Notes under the pieces: model-generated
Database searches by the model: none
What the model was told of the DNA's origin: nothing
Seen by the model: the letters and a program-made list of their open reading frames with translations, nothing else
Origin: Cloeon dipterum
Lineage: Eukaryota > Arthropoda > Insecta > Ephemeroptera > Baetidae
NCBI RefSeq assembly: GCF_949628265.1
Contig: NC_088787.1
Span: forward strand, 7,864,501 to 7,928,500
Length of the DNA stretch: 64,000 bases
Direction: 5' to 3'
Shown here: piece after piece, positions 46,401-57,118 of the stretch
Layout: each line of letters starts with the position of its first letter
Position numbering within the stretch: position 1 is the first letter of the stretch
Translations under genes and position numbers: made by a program

Positions 46401-47886
46401 TCTGTTGGCAGCTTCAATAACTAAGGGTTTATGCAACTGGTCAATTAGGAGATAGAAAAATAATAAAAAATAATTTTTCTTTGAAAATGAGGCATCAAAA
46501 ACAGATTTTAACATTTTCATGTATAATTTTACCTATCATCTATTATTTAAATTAATTAAAATTAGAAGTTCACCACGTTCGGAGTGGTCGCTTCAAGAAC
46601 TATAAACTGAATCAATATCTCTCGGAATTTAAAATTAGGATTTATCTGTGGGCAGGCATCAACAATGAATTAAATGATAGAAAAGCGACTCTTTTACTTT
46701 TCCAGAAATATAATTATGGCTTCCTTGTTGCTTTATTTTTTGCTGCTAAATAATTGGTTGTGCTTGTATGGCTTTGAATAAAATGCAAAAGTATTTCAAA
46801 ATAATTTTGTAGTAAAAAACAGTTGGCAACGAGGTTGATAATATGTTATTCAATAGGACCGTGAGAATGCCGTGGAATTTCTTTGAGTCTCTCGACAATT
46901 GCTGTCAAAATTCCAGCCCTATACTCTATGGTATTTGTTACACCCCTCCATTCATCATTCTTCTCTCCTCATTTCTCATTTCCCAATTCCCAATGCAGTT
47001 GCATTCTCACGTTTTGCTCCGCATTTTATGGTTTTGCTGTTGTATACTTTGCTTTTCTAACAGCAAGCTTCGGACCGGAAGGGCTAACCACCCTCCCCCT
47101 GTTGGGCTCCCCAGGGAGCCTTCCTAATCGACTTGTCTGAACAAACTTCTAACACGTGTTGAAAATAAATGTTCTCATCCTCTCGGTTTTTTTTAAGTAA
47201 TAAAACTTTCGACATGAAAATAATTATTTTCTAAATTAAGTACAAATTCGATTATTCGTATGATTGCTCAGGAAATGTTTACAAATTAACAGCCTGTTAA
47301 AATTCCATGCAGGTGTCGGGGAGAATAATTCAAGACTAAATAAACAATTATTATTTCCAATGCTTGCGTCAAAACAAAAGCAAAGTGAACATAATTAAAT
47401 TTTCCGATAAAATAAATTTGAAAACAACATCCTAAAAGGCACATTATTTATTTTAAACTGAACAGATTTCTCATGAAGAGTATGTAATAATGTTTTAATA
47501 TCTGTCCCAGCATTCCGAGCCTGTGATAAAATTTAATGTTTTCGTGCATGTGTTGAAAAAGCGTAGGCGTTAAATGAGATGAATACCTTTTTATCCTGTC
47601 TGGCGTACGGAAAGCAGGGGATGACTGCGGTCACCCTGGAGGCAGACGCGATTTTGCACGCGTTAATCATGATGAGCAGCTCCATCAGGTTGTCGTTGAC
47701 CTCCCCGCAGCCGCTCTGGATGATGTACACGTCCTCGCCGCGGACCGATTCCCCGATCTCGACGCACGATTCCAGGTTGCTGAACTTTTTTGTAACCACT
47801 TTGCCGAGATTCATGCCGAGCCGGTCGACGATGGCCTGCGCCAGCTCAGGGTGCGACGAGCCGCTGAAGATCTTGATGTTGGGCAT
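43434..47886 (-). CDS. PRPS: Ribose-phosphate pyrophosphokinase (PRPP synthetase)
   Basis: Three exons (47,886-47,587, 45,376-44,846 and 43,559-43,434) join in phase 0 to 318 residues, exactly the length of human PRPS1. The enzyme makes 5-phosphoribosyl diphosphate from ribose 5-phosphate and ATP for purine, pyrimidine and NAD synthesis, in the cytosol. Conserved segments include the start [16 protein letters not shown], the flexible catalytic loop YARQDKKDKSRAP (split by the first intron after K100), the metal/ATP region [20 protein letters not shown], and the PRPP-binding loop [12 protein letters not shown]. The first intron (2.2 kb) holds a palindromic element. The frame is open upstream of the chosen ATG, but no ATG occurs there and the family starts at MPNIKIF. 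The stop overlaps an AATAAA (TAATAAA). It lies head-to-head with TSEN54. Confidence 0.96.
46020..46440. mobile_element. Long palindromic (foldback) element in PRPS intron 1
   Basis: A 421-bp element is a near-complete inverted repeat. It begins CCAGTTGCATAAACCCT and ends with the complement. The arms share GCCAACAGATG, AGACTTTC, CGCTGCGATTTCAGACTCAA and CCAAAATCG. The flanks TCAATTCA and TCAATTAG agree at the first six of eight bases and may be a decayed target duplication. It encodes nothing. It would be transcribed within PRPS pre-mRNA and could fold into a hairpin of about 200 bp. Confidence 0.8.
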
Positions 47887-48623
47887 CTTGCTCACTTGTC
47901 CCTGAGTCGTTCGTCTGCCGGAGGGTGATGGTCCTTCGAGCAGGCCAAAACTGAGATTGAGGGTTGTTGAAGGTGCTCGTCCGACGCTTAGGTTACCAAC
48001 AAAATACTCCTCGTGATTTACGGTAGGGAACCAAGCAAACAGGCCCGGACACGCTCGAATCCCTCCGAAACGCGCCAAATGTTTGATTTCACGTGAGAGG
48101 GAATTCTGAGATTTGAATTTGGCGCCACTTTAAGACCGACTGTCGCATCTCTTTCGGAGTGTGCGCACGTCGTCAAGCGCAACCATTGTAAACAAACTTG
48201 TATGGGCAGGTTTCTTTTTACCAGGTGTAGTGTGAGAATAGGAGTTAAGGACGAGCATGAAATTAAATTGCTTTTTAATTATTTTTTACCGGGTTAGGCT
48301 AAAATTTACAAGAAATTACGAAAACAAAATATAATTAAACTTTTTAAAGACTTAAGAATGAATTTTCAAATGCATTATTTATCTAAAGATTTTCAACTCC
48401 CTAATCAACTCCCCTAGTGCTAATATTTTGTTTCTTGTTAAAGTTTATGCCGTCGCCTTCATGAATAGTACAAAAATACTAATTTTTCGCGCATTTCTTC
48501 AAGCTTTCCCTTGTCTTCGTAACTGTTTGGCAGCTATACTTCCCGAAAATTAATTTTCGACCGCGTGACATGTGATCAACTAGATACCTGTCGTCTCTTT
48601 GTTTTGATTACAAAAATCAAAAC
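47887..48623. promoter_or_regulatory. Shared head-to-head promoter region of PRPS and TSEN54
   Basis: The start codons of PRPS (minus) and TSEN54 (plus) are 737 bp apart with no gene between. The PRPS side (to about 48,230) is GC-richer; the centre is AT-rich. No TATA box is obvious, as is usual for housekeeping promoters. Co-regulation is possible but not shown by the sequence. Confidence 0.45.
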
Positions 48624-51600
48624 ATGCTCTCGTGAGTCTTTCCACGAACCTGCTGAGCCTATTTTTAAAATTCTTATTTTCTCCACAGAGCAAAGGAATT
48701 GTCTGCTGGCATGCAGAAAAACCAAGGCCAGACAGACCCGCTTAAGCGAGGACAAAAGCTAAACACTCCTTCAGGTACATGGTCGGAGGAAAACGAGGTA
48801 GAAAGATGCAGAAGCGACTTGGTCACCTTGCTCAGCGCCCAGAGAATTGAAAAGAAGTGGGCTAAGCCAACAGAAATTAATTTAAAGCGTGAATTTAAAG
48901 GATTTTTCGTGCAGGAGTCTTCGGTCTGTGGCGGAATGGGTGCCGGCAAAGGGTCTGGCGATGGTCACACGGAAGCAGGGAAGATGCTGGACCACCTTTG
49001 GCGTTGAGCTGGGCAAACTGCTCTGGCTGAGGCCTGAAGAGGCCCTGTTCCTCATGGAAACAGTGATTTTTAAATTTATTTTTTAAACAGGATTTTAATC
49101 AATTTATGAATTTATAGAACACATTGGAGCTGCAATTCGGTGGGGTGTCTTTGAGTGTTCAGCAGGCTCACAACCTGATCCTGAGCTCTAGTCTGCATCT
49201 GTCTCACTACCAGGTGTATTCAAAGCTGCAGCGGTTAGGGTGGGTTGTCCTTCCGCGCTGCAGACAGACACCAGAACCGCCACCGCTGATCCCAGCCAAA
49301 GCAGAGGCTCCGAAGGTTGAAGTCATAGACCTGGACGCTGAGGACGAGTCCGGCAGGTTCGTTTTAAAGGTCCCATTTTAGTCAGGGCACATCTGCAATG
49401 ATGTAATCAGTTAAATAATTGATTTTGTGAGTTAAATTGTGGTTGTTTAATTTTTAGGAGTTTTTCCTAACGAATAAATTATTAAAGAGCCTCATTTTCT
49501 GATAATTCCAATTTTTCAGTCATATAATAACCCTTTTTATTCATCAGGTGCAAGGCTTTCGAGCGGTATGTGCCCAACATCCTCAACCAAAAGCAGTGGG
49601 TGGTGCGTGTGGCCCCTGCTCACCTGCTGCCGCCCAACATAAATCCTTCAAGGCAAGAGTACCTGCTGCGTTTTGGCGGCGATCCCCAACAGATGCCATC
49701 TTTACTTGGCAGACTGGGACCACCGCCACTCAACTCGCAGATCTTCCACCCCAGACAGCCTCAGCAACAACTCACGTTTAGCTTGCAACAGACACAATTT
49801 AGAGGAAGCTATTTCCATGCTCAAAGGCAAGACAGAGGTTTTAATTTAATATTGTGGAATTTTTTAAGTAATGTTTGTCCGTATGGAGAGGCTGAATGAA
49901 TTGGTTTGGAAATTTTGAAGCATTTTCTTAAATTAAAAAAATATTCTGCTGGCAAGTTTAAAAAAAAATAATATTTCTTAAATATTTCAGTAATTAATAG
50001 TTAATTTAGTGTTTTTGGTTTATCACAAGAATTAATTTATTCTTATGTTTTTCTTTTTCTTACCATTTTACTGCCAATAATGAAGAAACAATTTGACAAA
50101 ACAATTAAGAGGCCACAGATTTTTATCAAAAATAGTTTTAACTCTACCACTTTAACTGGAATGGAAAGCTCTCAGATTAGAAACCTAAAAAATACGACAT
50201 TTTTTGTTTAAAATTCAGAGGGGATATATTTTAAGATATCTCAAATTTTTAAATTACTTGATATTATGTCTTCTCAACAATAATTTGTAATCTAAATTTC
50301 CACAAAACTGCACTTTTAAATTATTTTAAGCAACAGGAATAAAATATAACTAACCCAAACAAAGAAATAGACCAGTCTCATCCTATCTAGAAATATTTTA
50401 AGTATTATGTTGCACTATTTTAATTGAAATCTCTTTTCCTCTCAGGTTTGAGTTGCAAGTGCAGAGTCAGGCGTTAATGCACCAGCAGGGGCCGCGGCAC
50501 TGGCACCCCCGGCCGCGGTGGCCGCAACAACACCACCAGCCACGGGGGAGGCACAACAACAACAACCGTCGACGCCAGCGGAAGCAGCCCAGAGACGAAA
50601 TCCCTCACTACGAGAGAGCGAGTGCGCCGAGCGGAGGCCGTGGCCAGCAGAGACCCAGGTTTAAGAACTGGACTGAGCTGAAGGCCAAGAAGGGCGCCGT
50701 AGAGACCATAACTTTGGAGCCGGACGAGGAGAGATTGAACGAGTGCGGCCTCCTCCAACCAGACCACTGCAAAAGCTACAGTAAGTGGAGGGAGAGTCTT
50801 GAACTGCGAAACTAAATAGAAATTTTCAAAAAGCAGTAATAGTCACGCTTGAAAATCAACTCCTATTATATTTTTCAACAACCTATCATTGAGTCATTTG
50901 CATATTGTGGACAGCTTTGAAAAGTTTTGTTCCCCTCTAAGTTTCTGTCTTTTTCTTTGAATAAACATCCAGAGATAAAAAATTCAATGCTGATAGGTCA
51001 GTCTTAAATGTTTTTCAGCACACGTCAAATGAAATCATTTAAATCAAGAATACAAAGTAGGAGGATATAATTTAATCTTGAATCACAGAGAAAGGAGTAA
51101 AAATAATGAAATGTGGTGCCATTTGTCACCATCGGGAATTTCCCAATTAGCAATTTTAAAGAAATCGCAGTATTTTGCATGGCAATAAATAATCTTTTAT
51201 ATTTTTACTGGAGTAATTTTCAAAAATGGAGCAGTTTTAATTGAGCGGTTTTTCTGTTTCTGTCCCGTCCTGTTCCAAAAATTTCAATTTCTTGTCTTGT
51301 CCTGTTCCGTCAGCTATATTCCTGTTTTTTCCTGATTTGGTTTTTGTTAAAATAAAAATTTAAATTTAATTCCATATTACAAAATGGTTTTAGCAATTTA
51401 TAAATGGTAACTTCTGCTAGGGTTGTATTTGAAATAAGATTTTTTCAGGAATATTTTGATTGTTTGGGCTACAAATTTATTCTCATTAAAGAAAACGCTG
51501 TAAAACAGTATTAAAATGGATGTATAATGCTATCTTCAGATGGGTTAATCTGATATAAATTAGATTTAATTTTTTTTAATAAAATTCCTGGTCCTGGTAA

Positions 51601-52088
51601 ATATTTTCTTGACAGGAAAAATCAGGAACTCTCTCTAATTTATAGACAGTTTTAGGAAAAACCCTGTTCCAAATTGAAAGTGACACTTATAATGCTACGA
51701 TGGTTGCAAAATTCCTAAAGCAATTTATTTTTTTAGAAACGGTGCTGAGCAAACTACAGATATTCCGCAGTGCCAGTCCAGCTGCAGCAGACAGGAGCAG
51801 AAAACTGGAGCTAAAATACGACGTCTACATGCCTTCAGCTCACTTCAGAAAGTCGGCTCCTCCAACTCCAGTTTGCCACATCGCTATTCTAAGGTAGCCA
51901 TTGTAAAAAAATCTTGATCCGAATAAGTGATGATCGATTTTAACAGTCAGCACGACGAAGTGCCAAGCGAGGCCGAGTTGAATCTGGCAGAGGATGGAAA
52001 AGAAGCACCGATTGTCTTCGCTGTTGTGTTGCTGGACTCAATTCAATTCATCAGCCTTTCTGGTGTTGATCTCAAACTCGTCTCGTGA
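48624..52088 (+). CDS. TSEN54: tRNA-splicing endonuclease subunit Sen54
   Basis: Eight exons (48,624-48,631, 48,689-48,856, 48,915-49,062, 49,118-49,356, 49,548-49,826, 50,446-50,780, 51,737-51,893 and 51,947-52,088) join in frame to 491 residues. Sen54 is a structural subunit of the nuclear tRNA-intron endonuclease. Family segments appear in order: LSAKEL at the start; RCRSDLVTLLSAQRIEK; VAEWVPAKG and LRPEEALFLME; the Sen54 N-domain core SLSVQQAH and HYQVYSKLQRLGWVV. Then comes a variable Gln/Arg/Pro-rich middle, then the C-domain (YDVYMPSAHFRKSAPPTPVC, APIVFAVV, IQFISLSGVDL). The first coding exon has only 8 coding bases (ATGCTCTC); it is chosen because it restores the family motif. The intron after 49,826 has a GC donor (AAAG then GCAAGA); the nearby GT at 49,838 would put a stop in the next exon. 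The 58-bp second intron is very short. Confidence 0.92.
51240..51670 (-). repeat. Diverged copy of the 4.2-kb TIR element, in a TSEN54 intron
   Basis: Reverse-oriented words such as CCTGTTCC, GTCCTGTTCC and TTTAAATTTAATTCCAT correspond in order to the right part of the element at 4,241-4,965. Clusters of CAGGA-type words recur near the other end (51,585-51,660). The terminal inverted repeats are not clear, so it is an older copy. Confidence 0.45.
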
Positions 52089-52157
52089 TTATAACTCAAG
52101 AAATAATTGCCTTACATTTTAATACTTTTATTGCAATCAACATGGATTTGTAATTTA

Positions 52158-52163
52158 AATAAA
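52158..52163 (+). terminator. Polyadenylation signal AATAAA of TSEN54
   Basis: The hexamer is 70 bp after the TSEN54 stop codon, a usual distance. Confidence 0.55.
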
Positions 52164-53669
52164 ATCGCAACTTCTTCAGTTATCAAAGTATATTTTTTAA
52201 CCGCAAAATTTCCTGTTGATTCTTATAACCAGTTAGGAACAAAAATTTGTATAACATGGCTATAACCCTGGATAAAAAATTAAAACTCAATATTTCTCCT
52301 CTAGAGTTAAAATGTAACTAAAAACCTCTTCAATTAATCAGCAGGTGAATTTTTAACATTATTAGTGCCAGATATAATCAGGGTCGAAGGGTAAAAAACT
52401 GAGAAAATCTAAACTCCCGTAAGAATTACACGGGAACTATTAATTTTGGATTTAATTAGTTATATGAGGAATTCGGCCACGATTACTACCCTATCCTCTT
52501 CTAACTGACGAAAATTGACGTGAAACTGAGTTTGAGATTTTTCCGGCCCATAGGATTTTTTCTAAAAAAATAAATTGATTTTAGCACTCTCATTTTCAGC
52601 AGTGGACGAACAACTTAAATAGGCGCATGGGCGCCGCCGACCCCCTGGGATTATTTTTTTCATTCTGGCGATTGATAAACACCAGGGGGGTTGAAACAAA
52701 CTCATGTCTTGATTTTCATTTATTTGGCTTTGTTAAAATTAATTTAATGCGGATTTTTCGAATTTGCACTTGCGCGTATTATGCGCTGCAGGCGCCCGGC
52801 AATGCGGTAATTTTTTTTTAAATTCACCCGTTTGTCTGATCGTCGACGACGACGACCTCATTCGACAGGCTATTTTCTCCAAATTTTATCTAGCAAACAC
52901 AAATGTCCTTTTTCAGGGTACCGTGACCTAGAGATCCTGTCCGCAGTACAATTTTAATACTTTTTCTACAGTTTCATTCGACGATACTCAGCCACGATTT
53001 TTCATACTTGCCCGCCACCGACCTTCCTCAGGTTGCACGACGTATGAGGATTGTTTTTAAGTGGTTTTCGCGGTGTCGTTGCTTTTTTAATTGCAAATTT
53101 TGCACTCGCGAAGAGTTTCAACGCGCACACGAGTGCCGTGCGGCGCCGCGAGGCACCTCAACGACCATTTTCGGTTTTCGCGATTTATTAAGAACCAAAT
53201 TTTTGTCCGCAAACCCACACAACGATTTATTCGAAGCCACTTTTCGCGATTTTTCCAGCGCCGGCGCCGACCACTTTGGCACATTGTCGTTATCAACTCT
53301 TTTTCGGAATTTTTCAACACGATTCATGACGAAGCAGGAACGCCAAGCACAAAGGCGAGATATCGTCTCGACGGAAAGCAACCGAAGGACGAAAGGTCCG
53401 AGGACCTGAGGAGCCATCTGGCAGACCATCGGAAGCGCTGTTCGAATTAATCAATAAATACTGACAATAGCACAAAATTACACAATCAGAAATATACACA
53501 AACAAAATTCCTCATGAGCGAGATAAATAAGATAATTTTAGCTTTGAGTAGATGTCCAGAATTAAACATTGTTTTTGTATTTCTTCATCCTATCTACCCC
53601 GTTCGTGCGCAAGAAAAAACTACGTGATGGTTTTGACAAGTAAAATTGCGATAAAATGAGATGCACCAA
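52164..53669. other. Intergenic; GC-richer block at about 52,840-53,450 not understood
   Basis: No gene is supported. A block from about 52,840 to 53,450 is GC-richer, contains open frames on both strands (the longest from an ATG at 53,044 to 53,409, plus) and is followed by an AATAAA near 53,453. The predicted peptide has no recognisable domain and the overlapping frames on the other strand are equally open. It could be an intronless young gene, a non-coding transcript or a repeat. Confidence 0.3.
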
Positions 53670-53700
53670 TATAAATATTGCCTGAACGGCAGGTTTAGTC
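53670..53700 (+). promoter_or_regulatory. TATA box and initiator of the serine protease gene
   Basis: TATAAAT at 53,670-53,676 is followed 27 bases later (T to A) by TTAGTC at 53,695-53,700, close to the arthropod initiator TCAGTY. The start codon is at 53,723. This gives a 5' UTR of about 26 bases, typical of highly expressed secreted enzymes in insects. Confidence 0.6.
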
Positions 53701-53722
53701 GTTAAATCACTCCAACGCCGTC

Positions 53723-54900
53723 ATGAAGACAGTAATTGCGTTGACCCTCGCCCTTGTCCTCGCGGCTCAGGTATGTGAATTATAATTAGGGGTTTGGACA
53801 AAATTATTGAGCCAGTCCACGATTGAAGTTTAAACAAAACTATGACCAAATTTTTTTTCCAGGCCGTTGATGACTGGCACAAGAAGGTGCAATCGTACAA
53901 AAGCGCAATCAGGGATTCTCATGGTTTGTTATACATAATTGATTTTACATTCACAATTAGAAGAATGTAATAATATATTGTAGCTAATTCTCAACACATC
54001 TTCCGTGGACGTGTCGCACACCTTGGACTCCTTCCCTTCCAGGTTCTGGTTTGGAATCAAAACGTCGGCGAAAATAATAAAATCTGTGGTGGATCCCTCA
54101 TTAAGGAAGATAAAGTGCTGACTGCAGCTCATTGTTGCAACGGGTGTGTGAGACATGGCCACCAAAATAGGACTTTAGACAAACTTTTAATAATTCCAGA
54201 GCGTCATATTTCGTTGCCTTTCTTGCCACTATCAACTTTGCAATTGTCGAACCCAACAGACAGAGAGTCAGGGGCTCCAAGTACACGATACACGAGAATT
54301 ACAACCCCGTAACTATTGAAAACGATCTCTGCATAATTCACCTGGACGCCGAGGTTCGTGGCGAGGGCATTGCCACCCTCCGCCTTCCGTCTCGCTCCCA
54401 GGCCGAAATGACCTTCGCAGGACACAAAGCTACCATCGCTGGATGGGGAGAAACCTCAGATAGTAACAAAAATCCTTTCAGGATATGACAAATTTTAACT
54501 CTCCACTTTTCTGTTTAGATGACACCATTATGAACACTGTGCTTAGGTACACTGATGTCATGACCATCATGAAAAATGACGATTGCAGAAGATATTATGA
54601 ACTAATTACTGCCACGATGCTTTGCGCGAACAGCCCTGACGGATCTGGCGTTTGCATGGTAACCGTTTTTCGTTTTGGTTTTTGCTCCTTATTAATTTTT
54701 ATTTTCCAATTTTGGCAACGCAGGGAGACTCTGGCAGCCCCCTCACCATCACCGAATCTGACGGAGTGAAGACCCAAGTTGGAATCTCCAGCTTTAGTCC
54801 TTCAGTAGGCTGTGAGACGCTTCGTCCTGACGGCTACGTCAGACTCACAGAATACCTTGACTGGGTCGAAAAGTGGGCTGAAGTCGATATCCGCCCTTAA
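53723..54900 (+). CDS. Secreted S1-family serine protease, chymotrypsin-like
   Basis: Six exons (53,723-53,770, 53,863-53,923, 53,984-54,143, 54,200-54,462, 54,519-54,658 and 54,724-54,900) join in frame to 282 residues. A signal peptide (MKTVIALTLALVLAAQ) and a short propeptide precede the catalytic domain, which begins near I42. The triad is present: H86 (LTAAHCC), D132 (ENDLCIIHL) and S227 (GDSGSP). The residue equivalent to chymotrypsin 189 is G221, not Asp, so trypsin-like specificity is unlikely; a chymotrypsin-, elastase- or collagenase-like preference is inferred. GDSGSP replaces the common GDSGGP. The presumed activation site is SQH followed by IFRG, without the usual Arg or Lys before Ile and with IFRG in place of IVGG. 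It is probably a digestive or secreted zymogen. TATA box and AATAAA are in place. Confidence 0.93.
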
Positions 54901-54958
54901 AACTCTGGCGCCATTGAGAACCGTTACATAATAATCTTATATAATTTCTTTTCATTAG

Positions 54959-54964
54959 AATAAA
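54959..54964 (+). terminator. Polyadenylation signal AATAAA of the protease gene
   Basis: The hexamer lies 59 bp after the stop codon. Confidence 0.6.
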
Positions 54965-55721
54965 GCGGTATTCTAATTTCTAAAATGAAATTTTTATCAC
55001 TTCAAGACAAAAAATAATAATTCAAGAGCAAATTCAGATTTAAAATAAGCCTCACTTTCTACTCTGGGGAGGTTTTGTACACCAACTTCCTTAGCGTTTT
55101 CCTCCCCCAATAAAAAAGCCACGTTGTATAGAAATTTTGCTTGCCAATCAAGCATGGTACCACTGCGCAATTTTTTTCCGGAACCTGACATTGAGAAGAT
55201 ATTCCATAAAAGACATGGTGGGAGTGTATTTTGGTCCTAAATATTTCAAAAAATCATACCAGCCACTGGCGCACAAAAAACACAGAATAAATTAGATTAA
55301 CCCCCCTAGAAGAAATATTTGGCTCCTCCACTTATTAAAAGGTATCCGATATTTGTATAAAAACAGAAGTACATAAATGTTTTAAAAATCTACAAAAACT
55401 TGCGTTTTTACTTACACCCATTGATATAAGTTAAATTAAGTACAAAACGCCCGCACAGAAATTTATTGTCAAAACATATTATTCCAGGATTAATCCAACT
55501 TTGTCAAAGAATATTCTGCGAGAAAAAATATTCCGCGAAAAAGAAATGTCTACGCTTTTTTATTCAAGGATTAATCCACAGATTATTCCAAAATAGATAT
55601 TCCTGGAATATTTCTAGATTAATCCAAGAGGAAAACTTTCATAAAATAAAATTTCTCCCTTCAATTTATTTGATTGTTCTAGGCAAATCAAATGAAATTA
55701 TATACCAATTAGTGATAGACT
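54965..55721. other. No gene seen
   Basis: AT-rich. A minus-strand frame of 64 codons at 54,997-55,191 begins MSGSGKKLRSG but has no domain, splice context or second exon. Around 55,480-55,640 there are several GGATTAATCCA-type palindromic words (55,488, 55,569 and 55,617), probably an old foldback. Confidence 0.35.
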
Positions 55722-56112
55722 TTTTTGCTCTTTTTATCCCTGTCCTCTCGGACCGGGAAGGGCGCGCACTGCTCTGGCACGAATGCTTAATTCCAAGTGC
55801 CAATAACACCGCGAACGGATTGAATGGGTGCACCAGGCCGCACAGGGACGCAGCCCAGTCAAGGGCCACTTGCCTCCGCACCGAGGACTGCATTGAAACG
55901 CTAGACATTCGTCCCGTGAAGCCAAATCACGCGTGCTGGAAAGGTGCAAACCAGCCCGTTGAGCAATTTGAGCATTTCGAGTCACTAAACTAACCACTTT
56001 TTGCCATCTCTGACATTGGGTAGCCAGTATATTAGATCTCCGAACTGCTCAAATACCTCACATTGCTTTGACACTCCTGAGAGTGCCTTAACAATGCGAG
56101 CCAACGGGCTGG
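55722..56112 (-). mobile_element. SINE-like element B, reverse, near full length
   Basis: T-rich tail complement at 55,722-55,740, body, then the tRNA-like head ending at about 56,112 (reverse of AGCCCGTTGGCTCGCATTG). Its middle lacks about 20 bases present at 14.85 kb. The reading frames through it are repeat-derived. Confidence 0.65.
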
Positions 56113-56291
56113 TTTAAAAAAGTATATTTTTCATTTTTTAAGATAAGTTGAGATAAGTTAAGATAGTGTGACAACCAATTGTTATAAAACTGAAAAAATC
56201 GTCTGATATTACACCATTATTCATCTTACTACGTTTTGGGACTGTCATTCTATATATGCTGTCTGCATTATTGGCTCAATAGTTGTGCAGA

Positions 56292-56411
56292 ATGGCATTT
56301 TGGGACGAAGACGTTCCAGATCACTGCAAAGCATGGTGGTGGTTGTGGCTTGCAGTTATTATCGTTATTATTGTGGTCGGTGCGATACTATCATGCGTCA
56401 TATATTGTTAG
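56292..56411 (+). CDS. Putative 39-residue single-pass membrane microprotein
   Basis: A short frame from ATG at 56,292 to TAG encodes an acidic N-terminus (MAFWDEDVPDHCKA), an aromatic belt (WWWLWL) and a membrane-spanning stretch rich in Ile and Val (AVIIVIIVVGAIL), ending in SCVIYC. The order (acidic head, Trp interface, beta-branched helix, short Cys-containing tail) is what known small integral membrane proteins show, and a hydrophobic run so regular is unlikely by chance. The ATG follows GTGCAG, which could be a splice acceptor, so an upstream non-coding exon is possible. I do not recognise a family. It lies between a SINE-like copy and repeat D, so a repeat origin must be excluded. Confidence 0.4.
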   Translation: MAFWDEDVPDHCKAWWWLWLAVIIVIIVVGAILSCVIYC

Positions 56412-56716
56412 ATGGTGTTCAGTACGTGCTATTTTTCCATTTTGTAAAACTCAAATTTCAATAATTTAATCTGCAGTTATGCCGTAAACCTACTCGGCCT
56501 GAGCTGTCCCAATGTGTGCCTGCAGACCCTAGGCTCGGCGCGAGGCCGCAACCCAAGAACCACCAATTTATGTACCAAATTGGCCTTTCTTTATTTTGCC
56601 TCAAACGTTCAAGCGAGCACTGATTAACGTAAAGTAACTTTCACGCCCCAAAATGTAGTTTTCCAATCACTGACTGGCACGTGACACGTACTGTGTTGTG
56701 ACACTCTTTGGCCTGT

Positions 56717-57118
56717 TACTGACCTCAGAGGAGGCGCCATGACCAGGCGCTAATATCGACAGTCATGAGCACCGTATATTTTACAGAATTGGCATTTATT
56801 TTGGAAGCGTAAGACGAGCATTGTTTAACTTTAACGTGATTTTCGCGCCCTCTCAGCGCACGATTTGTCTGAACCAAAACCACTGGCTAACGCGTGTAAC
56901 TGGCGGCCAAATGCACCCTCCCCCGAGTGACTGGAGAGGCTGCATTTGGGCTTCCTCTGAGATGGTTTTCCGACCTCTGCCGAGCAACATCTAGCGTACG
57001 CGCCAGCCAGCCACAATTTATAATAAGTAAGCATTTTTGTCAAAGTCTCGTCTGCGTTTTAATAGTTAACGTAACGGTAAATATGGACAATGATCGCGAT
57101 TGAAAGCCTTTTTATAAT
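56717..57118 (+). repeat. Dispersed repeat D, copy 2
   Basis: Second copy of 10,571-10,950 in the same orientation, with several small insertions (for example around 56,940). Bases 57,119-57,720 after it show nothing identifiable. Confidence 0.7.

Noticed and set aside
46843-47127. 94-codon hydrophobic frame in a PRPS intron
   Set aside because: Low-complexity T/C-rich sequence, no start context or family; intronic.
53008-53409. 133-codon frame as a firm gene
   Set aside because: It begins with a TTG codon, has no recognised domain, and frames on the other strand are equally open. It was kept only as a low-confidence block.
54997-55191. 64-codon minus-strand frame beginning MSGSGKK
   Set aside because: No domain, no second exon and no clear splice sites; similar lengths occur by chance here.
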